Below are positions 56,491-64,000 of a stretch of DNA of 64,000 bases, piece after piece. Made by a program: the position numbers and the translations under genes. The stretch's first letter is position 1; each line of letters opens with the position of its first letter. The notes under the pieces were generated by a model. It worked only from the letters and a program-made list of their open reading frames with translations, had not been told where the DNA came from and searched no databases. This DNA comes from Odontocerum albicorne (lineage: Eukaryota > Arthropoda > Insecta > Trichoptera > Odontoceridae), in the NCBI GenBank assembly GCA_949825065.1, contig OX463842.1, positions 5,793,723-5,857,722 on the forward strand, read 5' to 3'.

Positions 56491-56556
56491 CTTGTTTGTG
56501 CTCCCCTGAAGATGAGGTGAAAGCCTTGAAACCGGTAGGGTTATACCGTTACAAAA
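56491..56556 (+). ncRNA. candidate hammerhead ribozyme (best copy)
   Basis: Type I layout. Stem I: TTTGT (56495-56499) with ACAAA (56551-56555), and CCC (56503-56505) with GGG (56538-56540), separated by unpaired loops. Core: CTGAAGA at 56506-56512 (fits CUGANGA). Stem II: GAGG/CCTT with loop TGAAAG and one unpaired U. Core: GAA at 56528-56530. Stem III: ACCGGT at 56531-56536, self-complementary, so it could pair in a dimer or with the tandem/inverted copy. Predicted cleavage follows A at 56537. Hammerheads in Penelope-like terminal repeats, with very short stem III, are known from the literature. Activity of this copy is untested. Confidence 0.6.
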
Positions 56557-56654
56557 AGTGGAATAAACAGTGTTTGATAAAACAAATTACAATGTCTTAT
56601 GATTAAATATGTTCAGTATTAGAAATAATTGAATTGCATTACATTTTCGTCGTG

Positions 56655-56822
56655 TAAAGTACTACCTGGTATGGCTATGTGTTAATCTATTCTAACCAAC
56701 CAGAAATATGATAAGTGAGAACCAAACTGGAATCCTTTTAAAAAAATATCTGAAATCCAACGGGAATCTAGGTAGCTAGGGCTGGAAGACAAGCGGCTTA
56801 ACAACTAGGTCACAGAGGACGT
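56655..56822 (-). mobile_element. tRNA-derived SINE
   Basis: Reverse orientation: GTACTACCTGGTATGGCTAT, CTAACCAACCAGAAATATG, ACTGGAATCCTTTTAAA, head with CCAACGGGAATCTAG, CTGGAAGACAAGCGGCTTAA and CTAGGTCACAGAGGACGTC. Confidence 0.62.
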
Positions 56823-57094
56823 CGATAATGTATAGTTGGCTGGACATAACGATATATTAAATCATTTATATTGTTCTAACAATACTTGCATTAAATAACA
56901 ATATATGAGGTCATGTTCTAAGAATAAATGAGGTCATGTTGATAATCGTATCCTGCAGTCAACATAGTTTTAGACCTCATTAATCGAGCCTTCGGATTAA
57001 GAATAATTAAAGTAAGTCCGTTACCTGCAGTTCATAGTTGAACATTTTGACCTTACGCTGCAAATATAAAGACAACAAAAATGATTTCAGCAAA

Positions 57095-57150
57095 GCAAAC
57101 TATTGGGATTCGAACCCGAACTATTACCAACTAGAACACTGAGGTCGTTC
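57095..57150 (-). mobile_element. SINE head fragment
   Basis: TTGGGATTCGAACCCGAAC (reversed B box GGTTCGAATCCC, a perfect consensus), then TTACCAACTAGAACACTGAGG. About 20 bp of the middle is deleted. Confidence 0.55.
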
Positions 57151-57835
57151 TCGTTTTTTGTTTGAGAGCAAGAATTTTGAATAACGAGAAATGTATCAAA
57201 ATGAAATTCGGTTTGAACCGTAGATTTTTTTATTAGATTTACGACCCGCTCTGATTTTGAGTTCGAACTCACTGACACAGTCCGTGGGCTGGCTCTTGGC
57301 ACGCGCGCGACACGCTCTCTTGCACGCACCTGCCCTGCGCCCGGCCCATCTAATTATTTTGTTCCTGCGTTATACTTGAATCATTAACATTGCGTTCCTT
57401 ACTTAGGATGGTATCACACTGTACACATGAATTGCACGCTTTGTGATTTTGTTGCTCTAACTGGTATGTTCCGTACGATAAACATCGCACAATAAAGTGG
57501 TATGGTTGCTTTTTTATAATTTAAAATAAAAGTAATAGACTGCTTTACTAACAATAAATATCTCACAAATGACTATGTCTGTAGCCCCGTAGATAGAATG
57601 CTTGACAAATTAGTTTCTGAGGCATTTGAGGTAAAGAAAAAAGGGTGCTTATCTAAAATACTTATTTATTAAATAGTTTTTATGTTCACAACCATTAAAA
57701 AAAACAAGTCAATACTATAAAAACAAAATAAAATTATTAGGAAAACACCAATCAAACAAAATCTTAAAACACACTGTATAACGAAAAAGAAAAAAAAAAC
57801 ACAACAAAAGTAAAAAACAAACATATAATCAAAAC
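57151..57835. other. unassigned, GC-richer at 57245-57360
   Basis: 57245-57360 (GGCACGCGCGCGACACGC and neighbours) is single copy; the rest is AT-rich. Confidence 0.35.
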
Positions 57836-57837
57836 GA

Positions 57838-58400
57838 AAATACATTTACATATGACACATATGTACAAAATAGACCAAAAAATACATTTATATATGATAC
57901 GTATGTACAAAATAGACAAAAAAAAATACATTTATTTACGAGTATGTTACATATGTACAAAATATACCAAAAAATACATTTATATATGATACATGTGTAC
58001 AAAATAGACCAAAAAAATACATTTATATATGATACATATGTACCAAATATACCAAAAAATACATTTATATATGATACATATGTACAAAATAGACCAAAAA
58101 AAATACATTTATATATGATACATATGTACAAAATATACCAAAAAAATACATTTTTATATATGATACGTATGTACAAAATAGACCAAAAAATACATTTATA
58201 TATGATACATATGTACAAAATAGACCAAAAAAATACATTTATTTATGATACATATGTACAAAATAGACCAAAAAATACATTTATATATGATACATATGTA
58301 CAAAATAGACCAAAAAACATATTTTTATATATGATACATATGTACAAAATAGACCAAAAAACATATTTTTATATATGATACCTATGTACAAAAGATACCA
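57838..58400. repeat. minisatellite, about 42-44 bp unit, 13 copies
   Basis: Unit: TACATTTATATATGATACAT, ATGTACAAAATAGACCAAAA. Its centre ACATATGT/GTACATATGTAC is palindromic. Alternating units differ as ATAGACC or ATATACC. One unit (57926-57975) is longer because of an inserted CGAGTA. Confidence 0.9.
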
Positions 58401-58860
58401 AAAAATAAGGTTCCAGCTTATCGAAAATAAAAATAACTTACGCTTAAAGTCGAAACTGCTTTAAATTAAATATAACTAATTTGAAACAAACAAATTACTC
58501 CTAAAAAAACTAGTTAACAAAAATAAATTATATATTCTGCAGCTTATGAAGTGTTATATACTCTCAGATGAAGGAAAGATGAAGGAACAAAATACCGAAT
58601 GAGGGGTCGGAAAAGGAAACCTAGTCAATAAAACACCAAAAAATATGTATACAAACTGAGCATTGCTGTATGTGAGTGAAATGTGGACGTGGATGATCGA
58701 TGTAAGGAGCCACATTGAGATATTTTAAATAATTCTGATTCCAGTTTCCTACTAGAACAACTGAATATGTCCACATTTATTGTTTTCTTCGAGACGTGCA
58801 ATCGCGCAAGGGTTGAAATAAAATCCATAATTTGATTTACTAAATACCGTATCTTTACTT
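58401..58860. other. AT-rich sequence without a recognised feature
   Basis: 58660-58800 is slightly GC-richer; nothing assigned. Confidence 0.45.
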
Positions 58861-58864
58861 AATA

Positions 58865-59080
58865 AGTCCAATGAATTTTGCGTTTCTTCTTTCTTCGTGG
58901 AACTTTCACAATTGTTTAATTTTTGAAGCTTAATCAGCTGAAATATGAAATGGTCCAGAATTGTAATAAAAAAAAACAGTTTTGTTACATTGACTCATAT
59001 AATTGCATTATGACTTGAATTTGATGCCACAAATCATCCTTGTTTGGGTGGATTGCCTATTTAAAAAAAACGTTGCATAG
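58865..59080 (+). repeat. dispersed repeat M
   Basis: TTGCGTTTCTTCTTTCTTCG, TTTTTGAAGCTTAATCAGC, TTACATTGACTCATATAATT, TGACTTGAATTTGATGCCAC. The same order occurs at 62345-62470 plus 62710-62810, interrupted there by PLE copies. Confidence 0.65.
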
Positions 59081-59099
59081 ATCCTCATCGCAAATATAG

Positions 59100-59320
59100 A
59101 GTTGGTCCATCACGTAACTTGACCCATTTCAACATAATTGTCCTCTTGGTTCTAGCAATTCCTGTAAAGCACTGTTCAGAGATTTGCAGGTTCTGCAGGG
59201 TGGTTAATTCAGGACGATTTTTTTTAACAGGCAAAATCCACCCGATACGACCTGATTATACTCTCCAATCCTTGATCCTAGCAATATTAGTTGATTGTTC
59301 CAGAAGATAGGCTTTATTTT
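59100..59320 (+). other. open frame of unknown origin
   Basis: 63 codons (59119-59310) with a hydrophobic start and Cys residues (HCSEICRFCRVV); no recognised domain. Confidence 0.2.
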
Positions 59321-59326
59321 ATTGAA

Positions 59327-59390
59327 CGCTTAAACCCCGAGATGAAACAAAATACAACGGAAGTATTTTGTTTTATGTCGGGGTTTAAGT
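59327..59390. repeat. hairpin, about 23-bp arms
   Basis: AAACCCCGAGATGAAACAAA and TTTGTTTTATGTCGGGGTTT around ATACAACGGAAGTA. Few mismatches; GC-rich base with AT-rich centre. Confidence 0.75.
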
Positions 59391-60105
59391 TTATAACTTG
59401 ATTTGCACTCTGGCGTCCTGTTCGGGTTTAGATTCGCTTCCGGACTAGTTTATTTACAGATTTTTTAGTAAAATAATCAAAACGTTTTAGGTATCTTAAA
59501 TAATAAAGCGATTTAAAAAAAAAAATTCAATTGAATTTTTTTCCCGTTCCCTCTCTTCTTTCATTGTTATTTGTTGCTTTTCAAAAAACTGTGATTTTTA
59601 TTTAAGACATATCTAACATCATTCTGGTTGGTTGAAATATATTACCAAATGGCCATAAACCCATCAGGTTGAACTGTATACAACCATATTTATAATGCAA
59701 TGTTCTACATATTTTTAGTTAATTTTTCTTATTTTTTATTTTTGTTTATGTATAACTTTGAAACTTTGTCACCGTTTACCAAAAAATCGGCATAAATTGA
59801 GTAAAATTTGTTTGATTTGCCGAAAAAGACTTTACTTAGAAGTTACCAACGATTTTACCATCGTTTGATAAAATGTAAGATAAAATTTTATGTGTTCAAC
59901 ATAAGAAACGCCGATTTTATCTTTGTCTCATAAATCGCAAGATAAAAAATAAATATAATATTCTACTTATCTGGCATAAAACAAATAAAGAATGATACAT
60001 GAAAAATGAAATTTCAATAAAACAGTATTGATAAATGAAAAGAGATTTAAAATACACAATGAGAATTGTCGTAATAAAACAATATTCTGTTGATATGTGG
60101 GTACA
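59391..60105. other. AT-rich sequence without a recognised gene
   Basis: Nothing assigned. Confidence 0.5.
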
Positions 60106-60107
60106 TT

Positions 60108-60234
60108 CCATATTCACAATACTCTGTGCCACAATGCTCTCAATTTATTTAGTATAGTGTTGTTACAAGTTTGTCTTACTCTATATAAGAGCTGACAATG
60201 TGTCACTTGAGCCCCGCATTAAATAAACTTAACA
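60108..60234 (+). repeat. 5' LTR of the TRIM
   Basis: TATATAAG (60183-60190 region) serves as TATA box, AATAAA at about 60221 as polyadenylation signal only some 35 bp later; ends AACTTAACA. Confidence 0.7.
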
Positions 60235-60246
60235 TGGTAGCAGAGC
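60235..60246 (+). promoter_or_regulatory. primer-binding site
   Basis: TGGTAGCAGAGC immediately after the LTR CA; 12 bases complementary to the 3' end of animal initiator-Met tRNA (known sequence recalled, not searched). Confidence 0.7.
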
Positions 60247-60515
60247 GTGGTTAGAGATCGGTTTATATAAATCCGTTGTTAGAGGTCCGTGATTATTGAA
60301 TTAAAAAAGTTAAAAGTATTTATTTAAATATGTTAAATTCAGAGAAATGTTAAAATAATATAAATTTTGTTTATGACAGAAAACTGATTAGACTGAATTG
60401 CAGTTGAATTTTGGTGTAACATTTAAGTTGATAAAAGTTTAAGTATTGTTTTGAGTTGAAGGTTAAACGTAACTAATGTTTATTTCTGTCATGTTTGTAA
60501 TTTGTGAATATGAAT

Positions 60516-60632
60516 TGTACTCTGTGCCACAATGCTCTGATTGTATTTAGTACAGTGTTGTTACAAGTTTGTCTTGCCCTATATAAGAGCTGACAATGTG
60601 TCACTTGAGCCCCGCATTAAATAAACTTAATA
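60516..60632 (+). repeat. 3' LTR of the TRIM
   Basis: Same sequence order as the 5' LTR with few substitutions; the terminal CA has become TA. No obvious polypurine tract precedes it. Confidence 0.68.
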
Positions 60633-60639
60633 TATTCTA

Positions 60640-61250
60640 CTTTATTTTTTAATAAAAATGGTTAAATAAAGTTCTAATGTACTCGTAACTGTCAATAAAA
60701 TTATAAATTTAATAGTAGTATAGCTCCCAAAAAAATAATGAAAGCTTATAACCCAAATGGTATAAATTAACCTCGTTTTGATTTATGCTATTATTTTCGG
60801 AGTGTGTTTTTCAAGTACCAATTTTCATAGCGAATAAGCTATTATTTCCCATCGACACGTTTTTGGAAAAGTATTTTACTCTTGGTACGTTATCTCGGGA
60901 AGTTGAGTTGTTGAGAAATTGCTAACTGTGAATTATGAGTATGTATAGGGCTGACGTTGGGTATATTTCAAGTGACCAGTCGTACGAAGCTGTTCAGAAC
61001 AATATTATATAAGATAATTTTTTTTTTAAATGGATAAATATGTAGTTACTTTTTTTATATCCGGTTATTTAAACCTGTTTTTAAGAAAACTGAAGTATAA
61101 AATGATGTAACTGATGGAACTTATTGATCAGTCAAAAAGTAATGTAAAATTTAAATTAAATGAAACTCGGAACTGAGTAAAAATATTTTTTATAGAAAGT
61201 AAGTACCCCATAAAATATGAATGATGTAAGTCTGGTTTTCACTTTATTTA
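60640..61250. other. AT-rich sequence without a recognised feature
   Basis: TACTCGTA at 60680-60687. Nothing else. Confidence 0.5.
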
Positions 61251-61255
61251 TTTAT

Positions 61256-61800
61256 TTATTATTACACATGACAAGAAATATACATAATTTGTGAAAAAAT
61301 CACAGGTAATTTAATTTGGACATACAATTTTAATGGATCTGGGTTTGTTGCCTTTCATTTGTCGTATCCCTAGTAAACTAGGCTTTTGCCTGTATCTCAC
61401 TGAGGATGTTTAGCATGGCAAAATCGATACTTCTTTGCGATTTTTGATTACACAAAAATATAGCCCCGTTGCACGTTCTCATCAACCTGACAAACAGTGA
61501 CACTCAATTATAACTGGAAACATCATGCGAAATTAAACTCCTTACACATCATCACTCCAGAAGACCAAAAATATTCATCCCACAATATACCGCACACAAT
61601 CATAAGAATAAAAATAAAAAACAACAAAATTTAAAACAACAAGAAGAAACCCACACTCACAAGCCCACACAAATCTTTCCACACGTCATTCTTCCTGAAA
61701 GCCCAAGTACTCAAAATCCTGTCGCAATAACAACCACGCTCCGATCGACTGTCAAAATGGTTTTCCTACCTTTACTTTTATTGAATTTGGCACTCCATTG
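61256..61800 (+). repeat. dispersed repeat C, near full length
   Basis: Complement of 44920-45510, beginning with the TTTATTTATTTATTATTA tail on this strand and ending at GGCACTCCATTGTATG. High similarity over the whole length; the two copies are in opposite orientation. Confidence 0.72.
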
Positions 61801-61919
61801 TATGTTATTATTATCATTATCACTGAAGGCCTCTTTCTTGTTAACAATGAAATTAATTTATTTACATAGCAACAGTATTAAGTCAGTAAGAGGTATACGT
61901 GAATCTAATTCTTCACCGC

Positions 61920-62230
61920 GTGCTCAATGGTGAGTGCCGTGGTCCTGAGCTACGAGTAGGTATGTTTTGAACTCGGCGCACCACTTGTCTCCATCCCTCC
62001 ATGATTCAGTCATATGATACTTTCCTCTTACTCGCCTTTCTTCAACTTTTCCCATGATCATCGACTTATTCAGAATTTCATCATTCTTTCTGGCAACATA
62101 CCTGAAGTACGTTAGGTTTTTTTTTTCTTCAAGTTTTTCCCTAATCTCCAATTCTTGGATGATATAGACGTTGGAGCCCCTTTCGGTGCATGGGATACGA
62201 AGAATCCTTCTTCAGCACCACATCTCGAAG
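61920..62230 (-). pseudogene. LINE reverse-transcriptase C-terminus
   Basis: Minus frame: MEIREKLEEKKNLTYFRYVA, RKNDEILNKSMIMGKVEERR, VRGKYHMTESWRDGDKWCAE. Matches RL.YFGHVARK.D..L.K.I..GKVEG.RxRGR...W.D..K; upstream on the minus strand an RRKDSSYPMHRKG-like piece (62165-62225) may fit the block before it. TACGAGTA at 61951-61958. Confidence 0.72.
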
Positions 62231-62478
62231 GCATCTATCATATGAATCTAATAATTGAGGGTTAATATTATGAATATTGGAAGAATAGAGCATTCTCACT
62301 TGTTTTATCTCTTATTTATTGATATCTCTATCGTATATCTCTACCGCATCCAATAAATGTTGTGTTTCTTCTTTCTTCGAGGAACTTTTCCACTTATAGA
62401 TCGATTGTAAAATTTTTGAAGCTTAATCAGTTGAAACTTTAAATTATCTAGAATTATCAATTTTTTTAAATAAATTTG

Positions 62479-62709
62479 ATTATATTATTTATAGTTAAGG
62501 CATTAACATTGTGGAGGTTTGAAGACATTGTAATTTTTTTATCAAACACTGTTTATTCTACTTTTTGTAACGGTATAACCCTACCGGTTTCAAAGCTTTC
62601 ACCTCATCATCAGTCTTGTTTGTGCTCCCCTGATAAAGCCTTGAAACCAGTAGGGTTATACCGTTACAAAAAGTGGAATAAACAGTGTTTGATAAAACAA
62701 ATTACAATA
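62479..62709. mobile_element. Penelope-like palindrome, first tandem copy
   Basis: Full left tail, reverse arm with intact core and forward arm in which 11-12 bases of the hammerhead (the stem II region) are deleted (CTGATAAAGCC). Ends CAAATTACAAT. Confidence 0.78.
62574..62616 (-). ncRNA. candidate hammerhead ribozyme core
   Basis: Minus strand: CTGATGA, GAGG/(C)TTT hairpin, GAA, ACCGGT, AGGG. Upstream stem I strand differs because the palindrome centre follows at once. A second copy is at about 62870-62912. Confidence 0.4.
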
Positions 62710-62836
62710 TTTTATTACGTTGACTTATATAATTGAATAGTGATTTCAATTTTGTGGCACAAATAATCCTAAAGGGGGTGGATTTCCTATAAAAAAAAAC
62801 TTAAATATCCGTTGTTATTTTACCTCTTATAATCAT

Positions 62837-62999
62837 ATCAAACACAGTTTATTCCACTTTTCGTAACGGTATAACCCTACCGGTTTCAAAGCTTTCACCT
62901 CATCATCAGCCTTGTTTGTGCTCCCCTGATAAAGCCTTGAAACCAGTAGGGTTATACCGTTACAAAAAGTGGAATAAACAGTGTTTTATAAAACAAATT
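62837..62999. mobile_element. Penelope-like palindrome, second tandem copy
   Basis: Same structure and the same forward-arm deletion as the first copy; lacks the left tail because it was made by the tandem duplication. Confidence 0.75.
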
Positions 63000-63134
63000 A
63001 CCAAATTTTATTACGTTGACTTATATAATTGAATAGTGATTTCGATTTTGTGGCACAAATTATCCTAAAGTGGATGAATTGCCTATTAAAAAAAAACTTT
63101 AAAAGCCGTTGTTATTTTACCTCTTATAATCGTA

Positions 63135-63360
63135 CCAAAAAGTGGCAGCTGTCAATAATATCAAAAAATAAAAATGTTTTATCCATGACATTGACTAAAT
63201 ACCTATTACCGACTAACTAAATAACAATATACCGATAAACTTAATAACTATTATGACATTAACTAAATAACCGAACCGTAACTAAGACATTATCTAATGT
63301 AACACACGGACGTTAGTACATACGCCCCATTTTATATTGTTTGATGGTGGTTGAAATAGA
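63135..63360. other. AT-rich sequence without a recognised feature
   Basis: Several loose ACTAAATAAC phrases at 63190-63270; no clean repeat. Confidence 0.45.
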
Positions 63361-63361
63361 C

Positions 63362-63630
63362 AATCATCGTGGTCTAGTCAATAAGACGCTTGTCTTCTAG
63401 CCCGGACCTGCTGGTTCGAATCCGTTGGAACCCACATTTTTGTGAGGATTCTAGTTTGGTTTTCACTCAAAGCCTCTTTAACATCTTTCTAGTCGGTTGT
63501 AACATATTACTACATGAAATTGGCTGGAAGATATTGTCAAATTGCATTAAGTCCGCCAGATTGTACTCTATTCAATAACATTCTTATACAGTAGTACAAT
63601 ACCTTATTTTATTTATTTATTATATTTAAC
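63362..63630 (+). mobile_element. tRNA-derived SINE, most complete copy
   Basis: tRNA-like head with A-box-like TGGTCTAGTCAATAAG (63370) and a perfect B box GGTTCGAATCC (63413-63423). Body: TGTGAGGATTCTAGTTTGG, TTTCACTCAAAGCCTC, AGTCGGTTGTAACATATTAC, then CATTAAGTCCGCCAGATTG and an AT-rich tail (TTATTTATTTATTATA). Not a functional tRNA: no acceptor stem or CCA. The body motif is the landmark for other copies. Confidence 0.78.
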
Positions 63631-63635
63631 ACTTT

Positions 63636-63705
63636 TATTGCAATACAATCTGGCGGGCTTATATCCAGGCGGAAATCTCTTTCAACCAACCAGACAAAAG
63701 TAAAT
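63636..63705 (-). mobile_element. SINE 3' body fragment
   Basis: TTGCAATACAATCTGGCGGG, CTTATATCC, TTCAACCAACCAGACAAAAG: the reversed body end of the SINE, tail-to-tail with the copy at 63362-63630. Confidence 0.7.
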
Positions 63706-64000
63706 GAAGCAAGTTACATGGTCGCATAAATTATTCAAATGACTATCCATCCCCACGAAATCCATAAACACATACGTAAGCACATGCCCACGAACCCCAC
63801 AAAGACGGACAATCACCCGAACATTATATTTCATATAAAGTGACATATCATCAATCAAAAGGAAAGATATATGATGTTTTATTTTAACCTTATATTGTAA
63901 AATAAAATTAAAAAAAAATGTACTGATTTTCTCGTTTGAAAATATGGCCAGTTTGACCATTTTCGGATTCCGATCTGCGATCAACAATTTCGCTCACGTG
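63706..64000. other. no recognised feature
   Basis: A 101-codon minus frame (63682-63987) has no recognised domain and overlaps the SINE fragment. Confidence 0.4.

Larger units (their letters stand above)
56008..56600 (+). mobile_element. Penelope-like element with partial GIY-YIG endonuclease
   Basis: Reverse terminal repeat 56020-56155 (TAAGGCATTAACGTTGTGG, AACACTGTTTATTTCAC, CCCTACCGGTTTCATG) and forward repeat 56487-56600 (CTTGTTTGTGCTCCCCTG to AAACAAATTACAATGTC). Between them, on the plus strand, is the end of the element's protein. Best copy for defining the family: a reverse transcriptase plus GIY-YIG endonuclease retroelement, here lacking all of the reverse transcriptase. Confidence 0.82.
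60108..60632 (+). mobile_element. TRIM: miniature LTR retrotransposon
   Basis: Two direct repeats of about 120 bp enclose about 280 bp without coding capacity. Both share TCTGTGCCACAATGCTCT, GTGTTGTTACAAGTTTGTCT, CTATATAAGAGCTGACAATG and TTGAGCCCCGCATTAAATAA. The first ends in CA at 60233-60234 and is followed at once by TGGTAGCAGAGC, the complement of an animal initiator-Met tRNA 3' end. This is the structure of a terminal-repeat retrotransposon in miniature, mobilised by a partner's enzymes. LTR 5' boundaries and a flanking duplication are not clear. Confidence 0.75.
62345..62810 (+). repeat. dispersed repeat M, interrupted by a PLE
   Basis: TGTGTTTCTTCTTTCTTCGA, TTTTTGAAGCTTAATCAGTTG up to about 62470, then the PLE palindrome, then ACGTTGACTTATATAATTG from 62716 and GTGGCACAAATAATCCTAAA. 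The uninterrupted copy is at 58865-59080. Confidence 0.65.
62541..63131. repeat. tandem duplication, 296-bp unit including the PLE
   Basis: Unit 62541-62836 (ATCAAACACTGTTTATTC to ACCTCTTATAATCAT) is repeated at 62837-63131. The unit is PLE palindrome plus the following repeat M segment, so the duplication happened after the PLE insertion and copied host sequence too. Confidence 0.85.

Noticed and set aside
57944..58378. 144-codon open frame with a Tyr/Lys/Asp repeat, and its 129-codon minus-strand partner
   Set aside because: Translation of the 42-44 bp minisatellite on both strands; no protein family.
57838..58400. CRISPR-like array
   Set aside because: Contiguous tandem repeat without unique spacers, in a eukaryotic context; no other array in the window has repeat-spacer structure either.

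Overview
This looks like an intergenic or intronic stretch of an AT-rich insect nuclear genome; I found no intact gene. All protein-like signal is decayed transposon sequence. The LINE 3' ends resemble insect families (WYGHV/WFGHV-type reverse transcriptase tails). Together with Penelope-like elements, TTAA-flanked MITEs and SINEs whose 3' body carries an AAGTCCGCCAGATTGT-like motif, this makes Lepidoptera my best guess, but other insects are not excluded. A 200-N scaffold gap lies at 30292-30491.

Layout. 1-5 kb: a short LINE copy with an 18-bp target-site duplication, a possible small exon, a TTAA MITE. 5-11 kb: palindromic Penelope-like elements (PLE), LINE tails, an LTR-like insertion. 12-17 kb: a GC-richer island and two more TTAA MITEs. 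19-29 kb: SINEs, a foldback element, a 54-bp minisatellite, large tandem duplications, LINE tails, a PLE palindrome. 30-36 kb: a sequence with homeodomain-like sites beside the gap, LINE tails, a mariner-like transposase pseudogene, a second palindromic element. 36-50 kb: five minisatellites or tandem arrays, further MITE/SINE/LINE copies and a MITE nested in a SINE. 50-64 kb: a Tc1-type palindromic MITE, a MITE nested in a PLE, a 128-unit TA array, a PLE keeping part of its GIY-YIG endonuclease, a miniature LTR element (TRIM) with an initiator-Met-tRNA primer site, and tandem PLE copies.

Three observations stand out. (1) The 8-mer TACTCGTA/TACGAGTA occurs at about 20 separate places plus in most units of a minisatellite. 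In four places a paralogous repeat lacks exactly 6 bp, leaving one TA. This is the form expected of an excision footprint of a Minos-type Tc1 transposon (TA + CGAG + TA). (2) The PLE terminal repeats contain a conserved hammerhead-ribozyme-like core with a self-complementary ACCGGT stem III, arranged head-to-head so that each element is a long palindrome. (3) Several nested insertions (LTR in repeat, MITE in SINE, MITE in PLE, PLE in repeat) give a relative age order for the element families.

All family assignments are by eye, with no database search.
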